This document shows, piece after piece, positions 1-8,242 of a DNA stretch of 35,580 nucleotides. Both the position numbers and the translations under genes were made by a program. Below the pieces are notes generated by a model. The model made no database searches, was not told the DNA's origin, and was given only the letters and a program-made list of their open reading frames with translations. Numbering within the stretch: the stretch's first letter is position 1; the number at the start of each line of letters is the position of its first letter. The DNA comes from Bacteroidales bacterium (GTDB lineage: Bacteria > Bacteroidota > Bacteroidia > Bacteroidales > Bacteroidaceae), in NCBI GenBank assembly GCA_015654535.1, contig JAATGU010000050.1, positions 1 through 35,580 of the forward strand, in the 5' to 3' direction.

Positions 1-888
1 CGTCGTCTCATTCTGTTAAACTTTTTTAGGGCTGAGGCTGAGAGAGCTAAAAAGGAAAAAGGTACGGTTGATATTGTTTTAGCAATTGAAGAACCGGAAA
101 CGTCGCAGCATCCTAATAATCAAGAAATGATTATTGAATCTTTGAAGGAAATCTCTGAAAGCATAAACTACCAGGTTATTGTAACTACACATGTGCCATC
201 TTTGGCTGCTTTAATCCCATTATCTTCTTTGAGATTTATTACATTGTCTGAAGAAAAAACAAGAATAATTAATAATGAACCTGATGATAATGTTTTATCG
301 GAAATAGCAAAGTCTTTAGGTATTCTTCCATACGATGATACATCCAAAGCTAAAGCTATTGTTATGGTTGAAGGACATGGAGATGTTATATTCTTAAATC
401 ATGCATCAAAAGTTTTAAAGGAAAATGGTTCTATCTCTTTTTCATTAGAAGACAAAGGAATTACCCCAATAATTACAGGAGGATGTACCAACTTAAGACA
501 TTGGGTTAATTTAAAATTAATCGAAGCTTTAGATAAACCTTATTGCGTTTTATTAGATTCTGATAAGACGAAAGAAGATGATATTCCATGTGAAAAGAAT
601 CTTGAAATAATAATGAAGTTAAGAGATGAGAAAGGAATAATCGTTTTAATTACTAAAAAAAGGGAGATTGAAAACTATTTATCTCCTAAAATCCTTGAAG
701 GTGTGAGCTCTATAGATAGCTATTCTGATGTTAAGAAAATGACAAGAACAGGAAGCAAGGTGTTAGAAAAATTTTGGCCCAATATGACTGCTGAGTATAT
801 TTTAGAATGTGATAAATATACTGATGAAAGAGGTCATGAAAAGCATGAGATAGTTGATATCCTAAATAGTATTTTAAGTTTGGTTTAA
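1..888 (+). CDS. OLD-family ATPase with TOPRIM domain (5' end outside window)
   Basis: The frame is open from the first base, so the true start lies upstream; 295 codons are visible. Codons about 24-38 read as an ABC-type Walker B (DIVLAIEEPETSQHP), followed by a switch histidine in VTTHVPSLAAL. A TOPRIM domain follows, with its invariant Glu in IVMVEGHGDVIFL and the Asp pair in CVLLDSDK. This ATPase-TOPRIM order is that of OLD-type nucleases, which include phage P2 Old and Gabija GajA; such proteins are often anti-phage. The Walker A half is not visible. The next gene starts 12 bases downstream and also joins an ATPase to a TOPRIM-like domain, so the two may form one operon. Base composition is very AT-rich compared with hsdR and the PUL, which fits acquired DNA. 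The family is fairly certain; the specific system is not. Confidence 0.82.
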   Translation, partial: RRLILLNFFRAEAERAKKEKGTVDIVLAIEEPETSQHPNNQEMIIESLKEISESINYQVIVTTHVPSLAALIPLSSLRFITLSEEKTRIINNEPDDNVLSEIAKSLGILPYDDTSKAKAIVMVEGHGDVIFLNHASKVLKENGSISFSLEDKGITPIITGGCTNLRHWVNLKLIEALDKPYCVLLDSDKTKEDDIPCEKNLEIIMKLRDEKGIIVLITKKREIENYLSPKILEGVSSIDSYSDVKKMTRTGSKVLEKFWPNMTAEYILECDKYTDERGHEKHEIVDILNSILSLV

Positions 889-900
889 AAAAAGATTATT

Positions 901-2495
901 ATGAAAAAAATTTCTATACCAATAAATGGGGATGATATTGTTAATGTTGAGAGTGAACATTGTTTTGTGATTGTGGGTGCTAATGGAAGTGGTAAAAGTC
1001 ATTTAGGGGCACGATTAGAATTAAATGATAATGAGCATGTATTAAGGGTCTCGGCTCAACGCGCATTATCTATTCCAGATAATATAACAATAAAAAGTGA
1101 AGAAACAGCGTGGAATAAAATTTTCTATGGAAGTGAAACAGATAAGCAAAATATATTAAATGGGATTATGGTAGAGGGTATACAACAGCGTTAATAAATG
1201 ATTATGAAAGTGTCTTATCTTCAATTTTTGCTAAAATATCGAATGAACAACGTGACTATTTTGAAGACTGCCGCTTAAAAGAATCATCAGGTGGGGTAAA
1301 GAAAGATACTCCATTTATTCTCTCTGATAAAATAATAGATATTTGGGAATCCGTATTTCCACATCGTGAGATTATTTTAAAAGATTCTAAAATAACAGCA
1401 AGTCAAAATGGGACCAGTGAATATCATGCAAAGAATATGTCAGACGGAGAAAGGGTTGCTATATATTTAATTAGTTTATGTCTTGTAGCCCCCCATAATA
1501 TAACTCTTATAATTGATGAACCAGAAATCCATTTACATAAATCAGTAATGCATAAATTATGGGATAAAATTGAAGAGTATTGCCCAAATAAAACATTTGT
1601 TTACATTACGCATGACTTAGACTTTGCAGCATCAAGAAAGGATGCAAAAAAAATATGGATTAAAAACTTTAATATAGAAAAAGGTCTAGAAAAATGGGAT
1701 TTTGAGGTCTTAGAAGATCATGAGTATATCCCAGATAGTTTAATGATAGAGGTTTTAGGAAACAGAAAAAATGTTTTGTTTGTAGAAGGTGAGAAAGGAA
1801 GTTATGACAATCAGTTATATCCGTATATATATGATGATTATTATGTTATCCCTTGTCATAATTGCTCTAAAGTTATTGAGATGACTAAAGCCTTTAATGA
1901 AGAAAGGGTAAAGAATCTTCATAATTTTACAGTAAAAGGTCTTATTGATAGAGATTACATGACCGACAAAGAGGTTGATAGCTATAAAGATGCTAATATC
2001 TTTACTCTTGATGTTTCTGAAGTTGAAAATTTATATTTAATTGAAGAAATTCAGAGGATAATAGCCGAAAATCAAGCACTAGAAGATGTTAATAAAACTT
2101 TAGAAGAAGTTAAAGAAGTCCTTTTTAAGGCATTTGTTGATGAATACGATTCACAAATTGCATCAATTTGTGAAAGAGAAGTTCAATACAAATTAAGATG
2201 TTATACAAAAAAGGAGAATGATATAGAATCTTTAAAATCAGAATTAAAAACATTGGTTGATGGTGTCAATATAGATGAGATATATAATAATACAAGTAAG
2301 AGAGTAGAAGAGATATTATCTTCTAGAAATCTAAATGAATTATTGAAAATATATAACAGAAAAAGCTTAAGTAAACGTATTTCAAAATTATTTAATTTGA
2401 ATGGAGATTATACATCATTAGTCTTACGATTATTGAAAACAGATAAGAAAAAACAAATTATTGATGCATTGAAGATGTATACGCCTCAAATATAA
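901..2495 (+). pseudogene. PARIS-like fused AAA ATPase-DUF4435 gene, broken by a frameshift
   Basis: The gene is read in two frames. The first runs 901-1194 and carries Walker A (GANGSGKS, residues 27-34). The second is open from 1146 to 2495 and carries a signature-like KNMSDGE, Walker B (LIIDEPEIHLH), the switch His (YITHDLDFA), then a DUF4435/TOPRIM-like part (LFVEGEKGS, VKGLIDRDY). The frames overlap at about 1146-1194, and a single indel there would restore one protein of about 530 residues. An AAA ATPase joined to DUF4435 is the architecture of merged PARIS systems (AriA plus AriB). In PARIS, AriA senses phage anti-restriction proteins and AriB is a tRNA-cleaving effector. The assignment to PARIS is inference. 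As written, the first frame yields only a 97-residue P-loop fragment. The second frame could be translated only from an internal start such as 1437. A sequencing error is possible. Confidence 0.7.
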
Positions 2496-2503
2496 TTATG
2501 GGG

Positions 2504-2526
2504 AGATAACTTAATAGATGTTATCT
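2504..2526 (+). terminator. Weak hairpin after the PARIS-like gene
   Basis: A 7-bp stem (AGATAAC / GTTATCT, 9-base loop) lies just after the stop of the AAA-DUF4435 gene. No T-run follows, so it is only a possible terminator. Confidence 0.3.
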
Positions 2527-2630
2527 ATAGTTAGTCACCGATAGGCAAAAAGAACGAATATATTTTATTACGTTTAAAAGGTGGTCAGATAAAACCAAAC
2601 CGATAATATTAAAAAAGAAATAATATTATA

Positions 2631-2748
2631 TGAACAACATCTCTCTCAAAGAAGATTATATCAGCCAAATACTAGCATTGCAACTATTGCAGAAACTTGG
2701 CTATATACCTCTCGCAAGAAGAGGCACTCGAACTGCGTGATGGCAAAA
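2631..2748 (+). pseudogene. Degenerate duplicate of the 5' end of hsdR
   Basis: This stretch is a clear near-copy of the first ~120 bases of hsdR (3159-3280). Its start reads MNNISLKEDYISQILALQ against MNISFKEDHISQIPALQ in the intact gene. Both share a long tract around TTGCAACTATTGCAGAAAC. A 2-base deletion relative to the intact copy (CTATATACC against CTATACGTACC) shifts the frame. Homology stops at GATGGCAAAA, where the sequence changes to the end of an hsdS gene. It is a recombination scar, not a functional gene. Confidence 0.85.
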
Positions 2749-2750
2749 AT

Positions 2751-2858
2751 GAAAAGATAGAATTAGTAAAGTCTAAGCTTGAATTACTTCGTAGTCAAAA
2801 GAGTGAACTTATGCAGTAATTATTAACAGGGAAAACACAAGTGAAAATAAAATCTTAG
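2751..2858 (+). pseudogene. hsdS 3'-end remnant (type I restriction specificity subunit)
   Basis: Reading from 2751 gives KIELVKSKLELLRSQKSELMQ, an in-frame stop at 2817, then LLTGKTQVKIKS and a stop at 2856. This is the typical C-terminal helix and tail of HsdS proteins (consensus like LMQQLLTGK). The TAA falls where HsdS usually has a second Gln, consistent with a CAA-to-TAA change. No target-recognition domain is left. It joins directly to the hsdR-like fragment upstream. Confidence 0.75.
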
Positions 2859-2865
2859 CAACAAT

Positions 2866-3153
2866 ATGAAAACAACCGAAATCAAAGCTCTTTACGAGCA
2901 GTTTGGAAAAGCTTCCGCAGAATTTGAAGGTATCGAATGTTGGAGTGCCCGCGAATTGGAGCTTCTTCTTAGATATAGCAAGTGGGAGAACTTTGCTAAT
3001 GTAATTGAAAAAGCGAAAGAAGCATGCAAAAATGCAGAACAAAATATTGCAGACCATTTTCCTGACGTCAGGAAAATGGTCTCAATTGGTTCAGGTGCTG
3101 AGAAAGAGATAGATGATATGTTATTGACCCGTTATGCTTGTTATTTAAATTGA
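2866..3153 (+). pseudogene. dinD: Truncated dinD (DNA-damage-inducible protein D)
   Basis: The 95-residue product matches the N-terminus of DinD: the SARELELLLRYSKWENF block, then VIEKAKEACKN, the ADHFPDVRKMVSIGSGAEKEI block and TRYACYL. Full DinD proteins are roughly 280 residues and continue after RYACYL with IAQNGD. Here the reading frame ends at once with Asn-stop, and hsdR begins five bases later. DinD is commonly encoded within Bacteroidales type I restriction loci. About two thirds of the gene is missing, so a deletion has joined dinD to the hsdR start, perhaps removing hsdS as well. The short product could still be made, but the truncated end looks accidental. Confidence 0.8.
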
Positions 3154-3158
3154 ATTTT

Positions 3159-6100
3159 ATGAATATCTCCTTCAAAGAAGACCATATCAGCCAGATACCT
3201 GCATTGCAACTATTGCAGAAACTTGGCTATACGTACCTCTCACAAGAAGAGGCACTTACACTGCGTGATGGCAAAACAACCAATGTGTTGCTGGAATCTG
3301 TATTGCGCCGGCAGTTAACCGAGATAAATGCTGAGATACAGGTGAGTGGTACTCGAACATCGTACTTCTCTACTCAGAATATAGAGAACGGAATTATTGC
3401 TATGCGCAATATTCCTGTGGACGAAGGGTATATCTCTGCCAACCAATATGTGTATGATCTGCTCACTTATGGTAAGTCACTGGAGCAGAGTGTGGATGGT
3501 GATAAGAAGAGTTATAATCTGAAATATATTGACTGGGAGCATCCCGAACGAAATGTGTTTCATGTTACGGAAGAGTTTGCAGTGAGTCGCACGGGAATGA
3601 ATGATACGTACAGGCCTGATGTTGTGTTGTTCGTCAATGGTATTCCGTTGGTAGTAATAGAGTGCAAACGTCCTGATATTAAGGATTCACTAGAACAAGC
3701 TATCTCACAACATCTTCGCAATCAGCACGAGGATGGTATCCGTGGTCTGTATCTCTATTCATCACTGGTATTGGGTATTGCCAATTCATTTGCTTCGTAT
3801 GCTACAACAGGTACAGAAATGAAGTTCTGGGCAAAGTGGACCGAACAGTTTGCCAGCAAAGAGGAAGAAGCAACCTATAATGTGGAACTGAACCGATTGG
3901 TGAACGAGCCATTAAAAAAGGAACAAAAAGAAAAACTGTTTGCTACTCGATATCACTATGTGAAAAGTCACTTTGAAGAGATGGAGAAGGAACAACTATC
4001 TCCTACCCTTCAAGATGAATATCTTTACAGTTTATGCAGACCGGAAAGACTGCTGGAACTGATCTTTAGTTATACGCTTTACGATAATGGGGTGAAAAAG
4101 GTGGCACGATACCAACAATACTTTGCGGTAAAGAAAACAATGGAACGGATTAGTGACTTGGAAGGAGGAAAACGTAGAGGGGGTGTGATATGGCATACAC
4201 AAGGAAGCGGTAAATCGCTTACCATGGTAATGTTAGCGCAAGCCATCGTGGTAGAGAAATCGATAAAGAATCCAAAAATAGTATTGGTGACCGACCGTAC
4301 CGACCTAGACCGACAAATTACCTCTACCTTTAAAAAGTGTGGCTCGTATGCCGATAATGCTAAAACAGGTACGCACCTAGTGGAGTTATTGGAAAGCAAA
4401 AGTGATGCAGTAATTACTACCATTATCAACAAGTTTGAAACAGCAGTCAATAAAATTAAAAAGCCGCTTGATAGTCCCAATATCTTTATTCTGATTGACG
4501 AAGCTCACCGTAGTCAATATGGTGAGATGGCTATCAAAATGCAAAAAACTTTGCCAAATGCTTGTTGCATAGCCATGACCGGTACACCGCTGATGAAAAA
4601 GGAGAAGAGCACGGCTAACAAGTTTGGCGGAATGATTAAACCTGTCTACACTGTTGACCAAGCTGTGAAAGATGGTGCGGTGGTTCCTCTTCTTTACGAG
4701 GGACGCATTGTGCCTCAACTGGTACACGAGAATGCCATTGATAACTATTTCGACAAGGTGTGCGAACCTCTTACAGAATATCAGAGGGCAGATATGAAAC
4801 GTAAGTTCAGCCGGGCAAACCAACTAAACCAGGCCGAACAGCGCATCTATACCATTGCATGGGACATCTCACTACACTTCCGTGACAACTGGAAAGGCAC
4901 TAAGTTTAAAGGTCAATTGGTTTGCCCCAAAAAACGGGTTGCAATTATGTATAAAAGATTCCTGGATGAGATAGGATACATCACTACCGAAGTACTTATC
5001 ACATCCCCCGATGATAGAGAAGGCGAAGAGGTGGCTTACGGTGAGACAACCAACGAAGAGAAAGCCTTTTGGAAACGTATGATGGATGAGCATGGCAACG
5101 CCAAGAAGTATGAAAAGAATATCATCAGCAGATATAAAGAGAGCAACTCACCCGAAGTTATTATAGTGGTGGATAAGTTGTTGACCGGTTTTGATGAACC
5201 AAAAAACACCGTGATGTATCTGGATAGGAACTTAACAGACCATACTTTACTGCAAGCCGTTGCCCGGGTAAACAGGGTGTGCGACGACAAAGAGTTTGGT
5301 TACATCATTGATTATTTCGGAATACTTGCCAAACTGAATAATGCATTGGAGATCTATGCCGACTATGACAGTGAGGAGTTGGAGGATATTCATCACACAT
5401 TGACCGACATCAAGGAGGAAGTGGCAAAACTACCCCAGCTCTATTCAGATTTATGGGATTTATTCAAGACTGTTAAAAATAAAAGAGACCTGGAAGAATA
5501 TAGTCAGATACTTCGCTATGAAGACAAGCGACAAGAATTCTACGAGAGATTATCCACCTACGCCCATTGCTTAAAGATTGCACTCTCCTGTATTGACTTC
5601 TACAAAGAAACATCGGAAACAGATATTGCCACGTACAAAGCAGATTTAACCATGTTCTTAAAGCTCAGAAGTGCCGTGCAGGAACGTTATTCGGATAGCA
5701 TTGATTATAAAAAGTACGAGGGACAGATTCAGAAATTAATTGATACTCACATAGAGAGCGGTGAGGTAAAAGTCATTACCGAACTAGTGAACATCTTCGA
5801 TAAAGAAAAATTTGAAGAGGAGGTGGAAAAAGTGATGGGTAAAGCTGCCAAAGCAGATACCATCGCATCGCGTACAGCAAAGTATATCAACGAGAATATG
5901 GACTTTGACCCCACTTTTTACAAGAAGTTTTCGGAGATGCTGAAAGAAACCATATCGGAGTACGAACAGGGACGAATCAATGAAGCAGAATATCTGAAAC
6001 GGGTGATGAAGCATAAAGAGAATGTGTTAGCGCATACCGACGATGAAATTCCCGATGTATTGAATGGTAATCATGCAGGGAAAGCTTATTTCGGTTTAAG

Positions 6101-6374
6101 TCTGGAGGTTTACAAAACTATTGAAACAGACAATAATGGCTTTGATTTTAAACAAATAGCATTGGATACCTCTCTGGCTTTCGAACAGATTATCAAGCCC
6201 AAAGTTATCATTGATTGGCAAACTAACTCTACTTTAATTGGTAAGATAAAAATTGAACTAGAAGATTTCCTTATTGATGAAGTGAAACGCAAGTATGACA
6301 TTCCATTGACCTTTGAAAATATGGATACTATCATTGACAAGTGTGTAGATATTGCTAAACTATGGTACAAATAA
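3159..6374 (+). CDS. hsdR: Type I restriction enzyme R subunit HsdR
   Basis: This 1071-residue protein has the full HsdR layout. The N-terminal nuclease domain carries RPDVVLFVNGIPLVVIECK (residues about 152-170, PD-(D/E)xK). A superfamily 2 helicase motor follows, with Walker A in WHTQGSGKS (about 343-352), DRTDLDRQI, the DEAH box LIDEAHRSQ (about 447), TGTPL, and motifs V-VI in KLLTGFDEP and LLQAVARVNR. A helical C-terminal region completes it. I chose the ATG at 3159 because the duplicated copy at 2631 starts at the same place; an upstream in-frame ATG at 3138 lies inside dinD. HsdR translocates and cuts DNA only in complex with HsdM and HsdS. Neither is in the window except the hsdS scar, so the subunit is probably inactive unless M and S come from elsewhere. 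Confidence 0.95.
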   Translation: MNISFKEDHISQIPALQLLQKLGYTYLSQEEALTLRDGKTTNVLLESVLRRQLTEINAEIQVSGTRTSYFSTQNIENGIIAMRNIPVDEGYISANQYVYDLLTYGKSLEQSVDGDKKSYNLKYIDWEHPERNVFHVTEEFAVSRTGMNDTYRPDVVLFVNGIPLVVIECKRPDIKDSLEQAISQHLRNQHEDGIRGLYLYSSLVLGIANSFASYATTGTEMKFWAKWTEQFASKEEEATYNVELNRLVNEPLKKEQKEKLFATRYHYVKSHFEEMEKEQLSPTLQDEYLYSLCRPERLLELIFSYTLYDNGVKKVARYQQYFAVKKTMERISDLEGGKRRGGVIWHTQGSGKSLTMVMLAQAIVVEKSIKNPKIVLVTDRTDLDRQITSTFKKCGSYADNAKTGTHLVELLESKSDAVITTIINKFETAVNKIKKPLDSPNIFILIDEAHRSQYGEMAIKMQKTLPNACCIAMTGTPLMKKEKSTANKFGGMIKPVYTVDQAVKDGAVVPLLYEGRIVPQLVHENAIDNYFDKVCEPLTEYQRADMKRKFSRANQLNQAEQRIYTIAWDISLHFRDNWKGTKFKGQLVCPKKRVAIMYKRFLDEIGYITTEVLITSPDDREGEEVAYGETTNEEKAFWKRMMDEHGNAKKYEKNIISRYKESNSPEVIIVVDKLLTGFDEPKNTVMYLDRNLTDHTLLQAVARVNRVCDDKEFGYIIDYFGILAKLNNALEIYADYDSEELEDIHHTLTDIKEEVAKLPQLYSDLWDLFKTVKNKRDLEEYSQILRYEDKRQEFYERLSTYAHCLKIALSCIDFYKETSETDIATYKADLTMFLKLRSAVQERYSDSIDYKKYEGQIQKLIDTHIESGEVKVITELVNIFDKEKFEEEVEKVMGKAAKADTIASRTAKYINENMDFDPTFYKKFSEMLKETISEYEQGRINEAEYLKRVMKHKENVLAHTDDEIPDVLNGNHAGKAYFGLSLEVYKTIETDNNGFDFKQIALDTSLAFEQIIKPKVIIDWQTNSTLIGKIKIELEDFLIDEVKRKYDIPLTFENMDTIIDKCVDIAKLWYK

Positions 6375-7069
6375 TGGAAAGAGAGATTCAATTTGGTTTA
6401 TCCACCATCCATTATACTGTTCAGCTTTCAAAACGCAAAACACTCTCCATCATTGTGACGCCCGATTGTTTGGTCATAGTAAAAGCTCCCGATGATGCAA
6501 GCACGGAACGGATCAACGAAAAGGTACATAAAAGAGCCTCTTGGATATTAAAGCAACAGCACTATTTCAGATCTTTTGGAGAGCACACACCTGAAAGAAG
6601 ATATATAAGTGGTGAATCTCATCTCTATCTTGGTAAACAATATATGCTGAGAGTAAACAAAGGAAAGCCTGAGAATGTAAAGTACAAAGGTCGCTACTTT
6701 GAGATTGTCTGTTCGCCTCAATCAAAAGCCAAAGAATTGATGAAAGAGTGGTATCGCTCGCATGCCAAAGTAAAATTTGCCGAGATAGCCGAACCCATCA
6801 TACAACGTTTTAAGCATTACCAAGTGGAACCAAGTTCTCTCCATCTGCAAGAGATGAATAATCGTTGGGGAAGTTGCACCAATAGCGGAAAGATTATTTT
6901 GAACACGGAACTAATCAAAGCCCCTCGTCCCTGCATTGAGTATGTGATAACACATGAACTTTGCCACCTAGTTCACAGAGAACACAACAAGCAGTTCTTT
7001 AATTTACTAGCTACAGAAATGCCGGATTGGGAAATCTGGAAAAATAAATTAGAACGGATATTGATGTAA
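6374..7069 (+). CDS. YgjP/WLM-like M48-type zinc metallopeptidase
   Basis: The 231-residue protein carries the zinc motif HELCHLVHREHNKQF near its C-terminus and the preceding conserved block NNRWGSCTNSGKI. Both are typical of the YgjP-like (DUF45/SprT-like) metallopeptidase family. The start at 6374 overlaps the hsdR stop as TAATG, which implies translational coupling; an in-frame ATG at 6362 is also possible. Genes of this family often follow hsdR in type I loci, but their role in restriction is not established. Roles in protein quality control or turnover of the R subunit are speculation. No signal peptide is seen, so it should be cytoplasmic. Confidence 0.9.
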   Translation: MEREIQFGLSTIHYTVQLSKRKTLSIIVTPDCLVIVKAPDDASTERINEKVHKRASWILKQQHYFRSFGEHTPERRYISGESHLYLGKQYMLRVNKGKPENVKYKGRYFEIVCSPQSKAKELMKEWYRSHAKVKFAEIAEPIIQRFKHYQVEPSSLHLQEMNNRWGSCTNSGKIILNTELIKAPRPCIEYVITHELCHLVHREHNKQFFNLLATEMPDWEIWKNKLERILM

Positions 7070-7150
7070 AGTGAGATTATAGTTAATAAAAGAGCAGTCT
7101 TAACAAAACTATTTTCCAAAACTCATGTCCCATCTGTCACTAAAACACAC

Positions 7151-7175
7151 GGAAAGCCTTAATAGAGGGCTTTCC
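7151..7175 (+). terminator. Hairpin downstream of the hsdR-peptidase operon
   Basis: GGAAAGCC and GGCTTTCC form a perfect 8-bp stem with a 9-base loop, about 80 bases after the peptidase stop. There is no following T-run, so termination strength is uncertain. Confidence 0.5.
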
Positions 7176-7179
7176 AAGA

Positions 7180-7205
7180 GTGGTAGATAAAAAAACATCT
7201 ACCAC
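7180..7205. repeat. Second perfect inverted repeat, GTGGTAGAT/ATCTACCAC
   Basis: The 9-bp arms are perfect (7180-7188 and 7197-7205) with an 8-base A-rich spacer. A further TCTACCAC follows at 7219-7226, and TGGTAGAT recurs at about 8035. The arms belong to a motif family scattered over 7.1-8.1 kb. Confidence 0.6.
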
Positions 7206-7355
7206 TAAATCCCATGCGTCTACCACAGATTGTCCGGACAACAAAGTAGCCAGTCCACTGTAGGATACCTACAAAAAATAATTTCCTCAATCTTAACAAC
7301 AGTGCTATCACCAAAAAGGACTATATCAATATCATTCTTAACGCCGAAATCTTCT

Positions 7356-7532
7356 TTATTGATTTTGATGGTGATTTTTATTCTCCGCCTCAGATTTTAT
7401 TTCAACCGGTTTTTCTGATTTAGCCTGATTAGCTGTAGTAATTTTCTTCTTGCCATATTTGCAAGCTTTTTCCCATGCTGCCTTTCTGGCTTCATATTGC
7501 TCGTATTGTTTTTCTATATAATTGTCTGCCAT
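7356..7532 (-). CDS. Small charged protein, MADNY family (unknown function)
   Basis: This 58-residue leftward gene starts MADNYIEKQYEQYEARKAAW and continues with a Lys-rich stretch (KYGKKK) and a polar tail. I recall small Bacteroides proteins beginning MADNY...; their function is unknown. I chose the start at 7532 over an in-frame ATG at 7556. The reasons are the MADNY start and a Bacteroides -7 box ending about 28 bases upstream of 7532, so that transcription would begin near 7554. There is no signal peptide or membrane segment, and the N-terminal half is likely helical. Confidence 0.6.
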   Translation of the reverse strand: MADNYIEKQYEQYEARKAAWEKACKYGKKKITTANQAKSEKPVEIKSEAENKNHHQNQ

Positions 7533-7560
7533 AAACTTTTTTACTTTTAAACCCAAAGAA

Positions 7561-7568
7561 CAAAGATA
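7561..7568 (-). promoter_or_regulatory. Bacteroides -7 box for the small MADNY gene
   Basis: CAAAGATA on the + strand is TATCTTTG on the - strand, which matches TAnnTTTG. It lies 28 bases upstream of the start at 7532. A clear -33 TTTG is not visible at the usual spacing. Confidence 0.5.
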
Positions 7569-7684
7569 TTTATTTTATTCAGCTTGAAATCTGGTTTATA
7601 TCATTACTCTTTATCAAAATGTAATGAGGATTAGTAATTTCTACTAGACAAATATTATATCCTCAGAGAAAAAATTCATTGTTA

Positions 7685-7758
7685 TTGTACAAAACAAATT
7701 GATCTTCTGTACAAAATAATTAGTTCTTTTGTACAGAAGAATGCATTATTTTGTACAA
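7685..7758. repeat. Four TGTACA boxes at exact 22-bp spacing
   Basis: TGTACA occurs at 7686, 7708, 7730 and 7752, so all three intervals are 22 bp. The two inner boxes form a perfect 13-bp inverted repeat (CTTCTGTACAAAA at 7704-7716 and TTTTGTACAGAAG at 7727-7739). The outer two form a perfect 10-bp inverted repeat (TTGTACAAAA and TTTTGTACAA). The whole is therefore a nested palindrome with boxes on one DNA face every two helical turns. This suggests cooperative binding of a dimeric protein, or an iteron-like element. The nearest candidate promoter is the leftward one at 7561-7568. Confidence 0.75.
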
Positions 7759-8242
7759 ATATTCATAAACTTAAAGAATCAAATAAAAAATGTATAGAAA
7801 GGTTTTACTAATACAAGAAAGAATATTACTCAAAATGTGGACATCAAAAAAGTTAATACTATTTTTATTTTCCTGCACCAGCAAAAGAAAGAGATAAAGA
7901 TAACAAGAGATATTTATAAAAGCACCGTTATCAAAATATCAATCCGGCAACCAAATTCTATTCGTTTCATTAATTGACGATAAACCTATAGAACTAAATT
8001 GAATTAAGTTTGAATAGATAAGAAAGTGACAGATGGTAGATGTTAGTGGGAGATAAAATCTACTTCCATAATTTCAATCAGTTTATAATCAACTAATAAA
8101 GTCGTATTTAGTGATAGATGGGAGATGATTTTGCAATTAACCCCCTTAATACTCCAATCGGTACAACAAGCAATTCAAATAGGTAAAACTATACTAATCT
8201 GTAATCAATTGGAGTACGCATTTCATGAGGATGGTATTAGCA

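Larger units (their letters stand above)
7533..8242. other. 710-bp structured intergenic region
   Basis: No convincing gene is present. The region holds the -7 box at 7561, the four phased TGTACA boxes at 7686-7757, and motifs GTGACAGATGG (8026-8036) and TTTAGTGATAGATGGG (about 8107-8122). Short open frames here lack family features. It may be a decayed mobile or regulatory segment. Confidence 0.5.

Noticed and set aside
1140..1165. Programmed -1 frameshift in the PARIS-like gene
   Set aside because: No X-XXY-YYZ slippery heptamer or downstream stem is visible, and the family is not known to use one. An indel is simpler.
3138..3158. Upstream in-frame ATG for hsdR at 3138
   Set aside because: It lies inside the dinD remnant, and the duplicated hsdR copy at 2631 starts at the position equal to 3159.
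7227..7242. Palindrome TTGTCCGGACAA as an operator
   Set aside because: A single 12-bp palindrome with no nearby promoter is not enough to call a site.
7230..7418. Rightward open frame of 62 codons
   Set aside because: It has no family features, overlaps the end of the better-supported leftward small gene, and starts in a palindrome.
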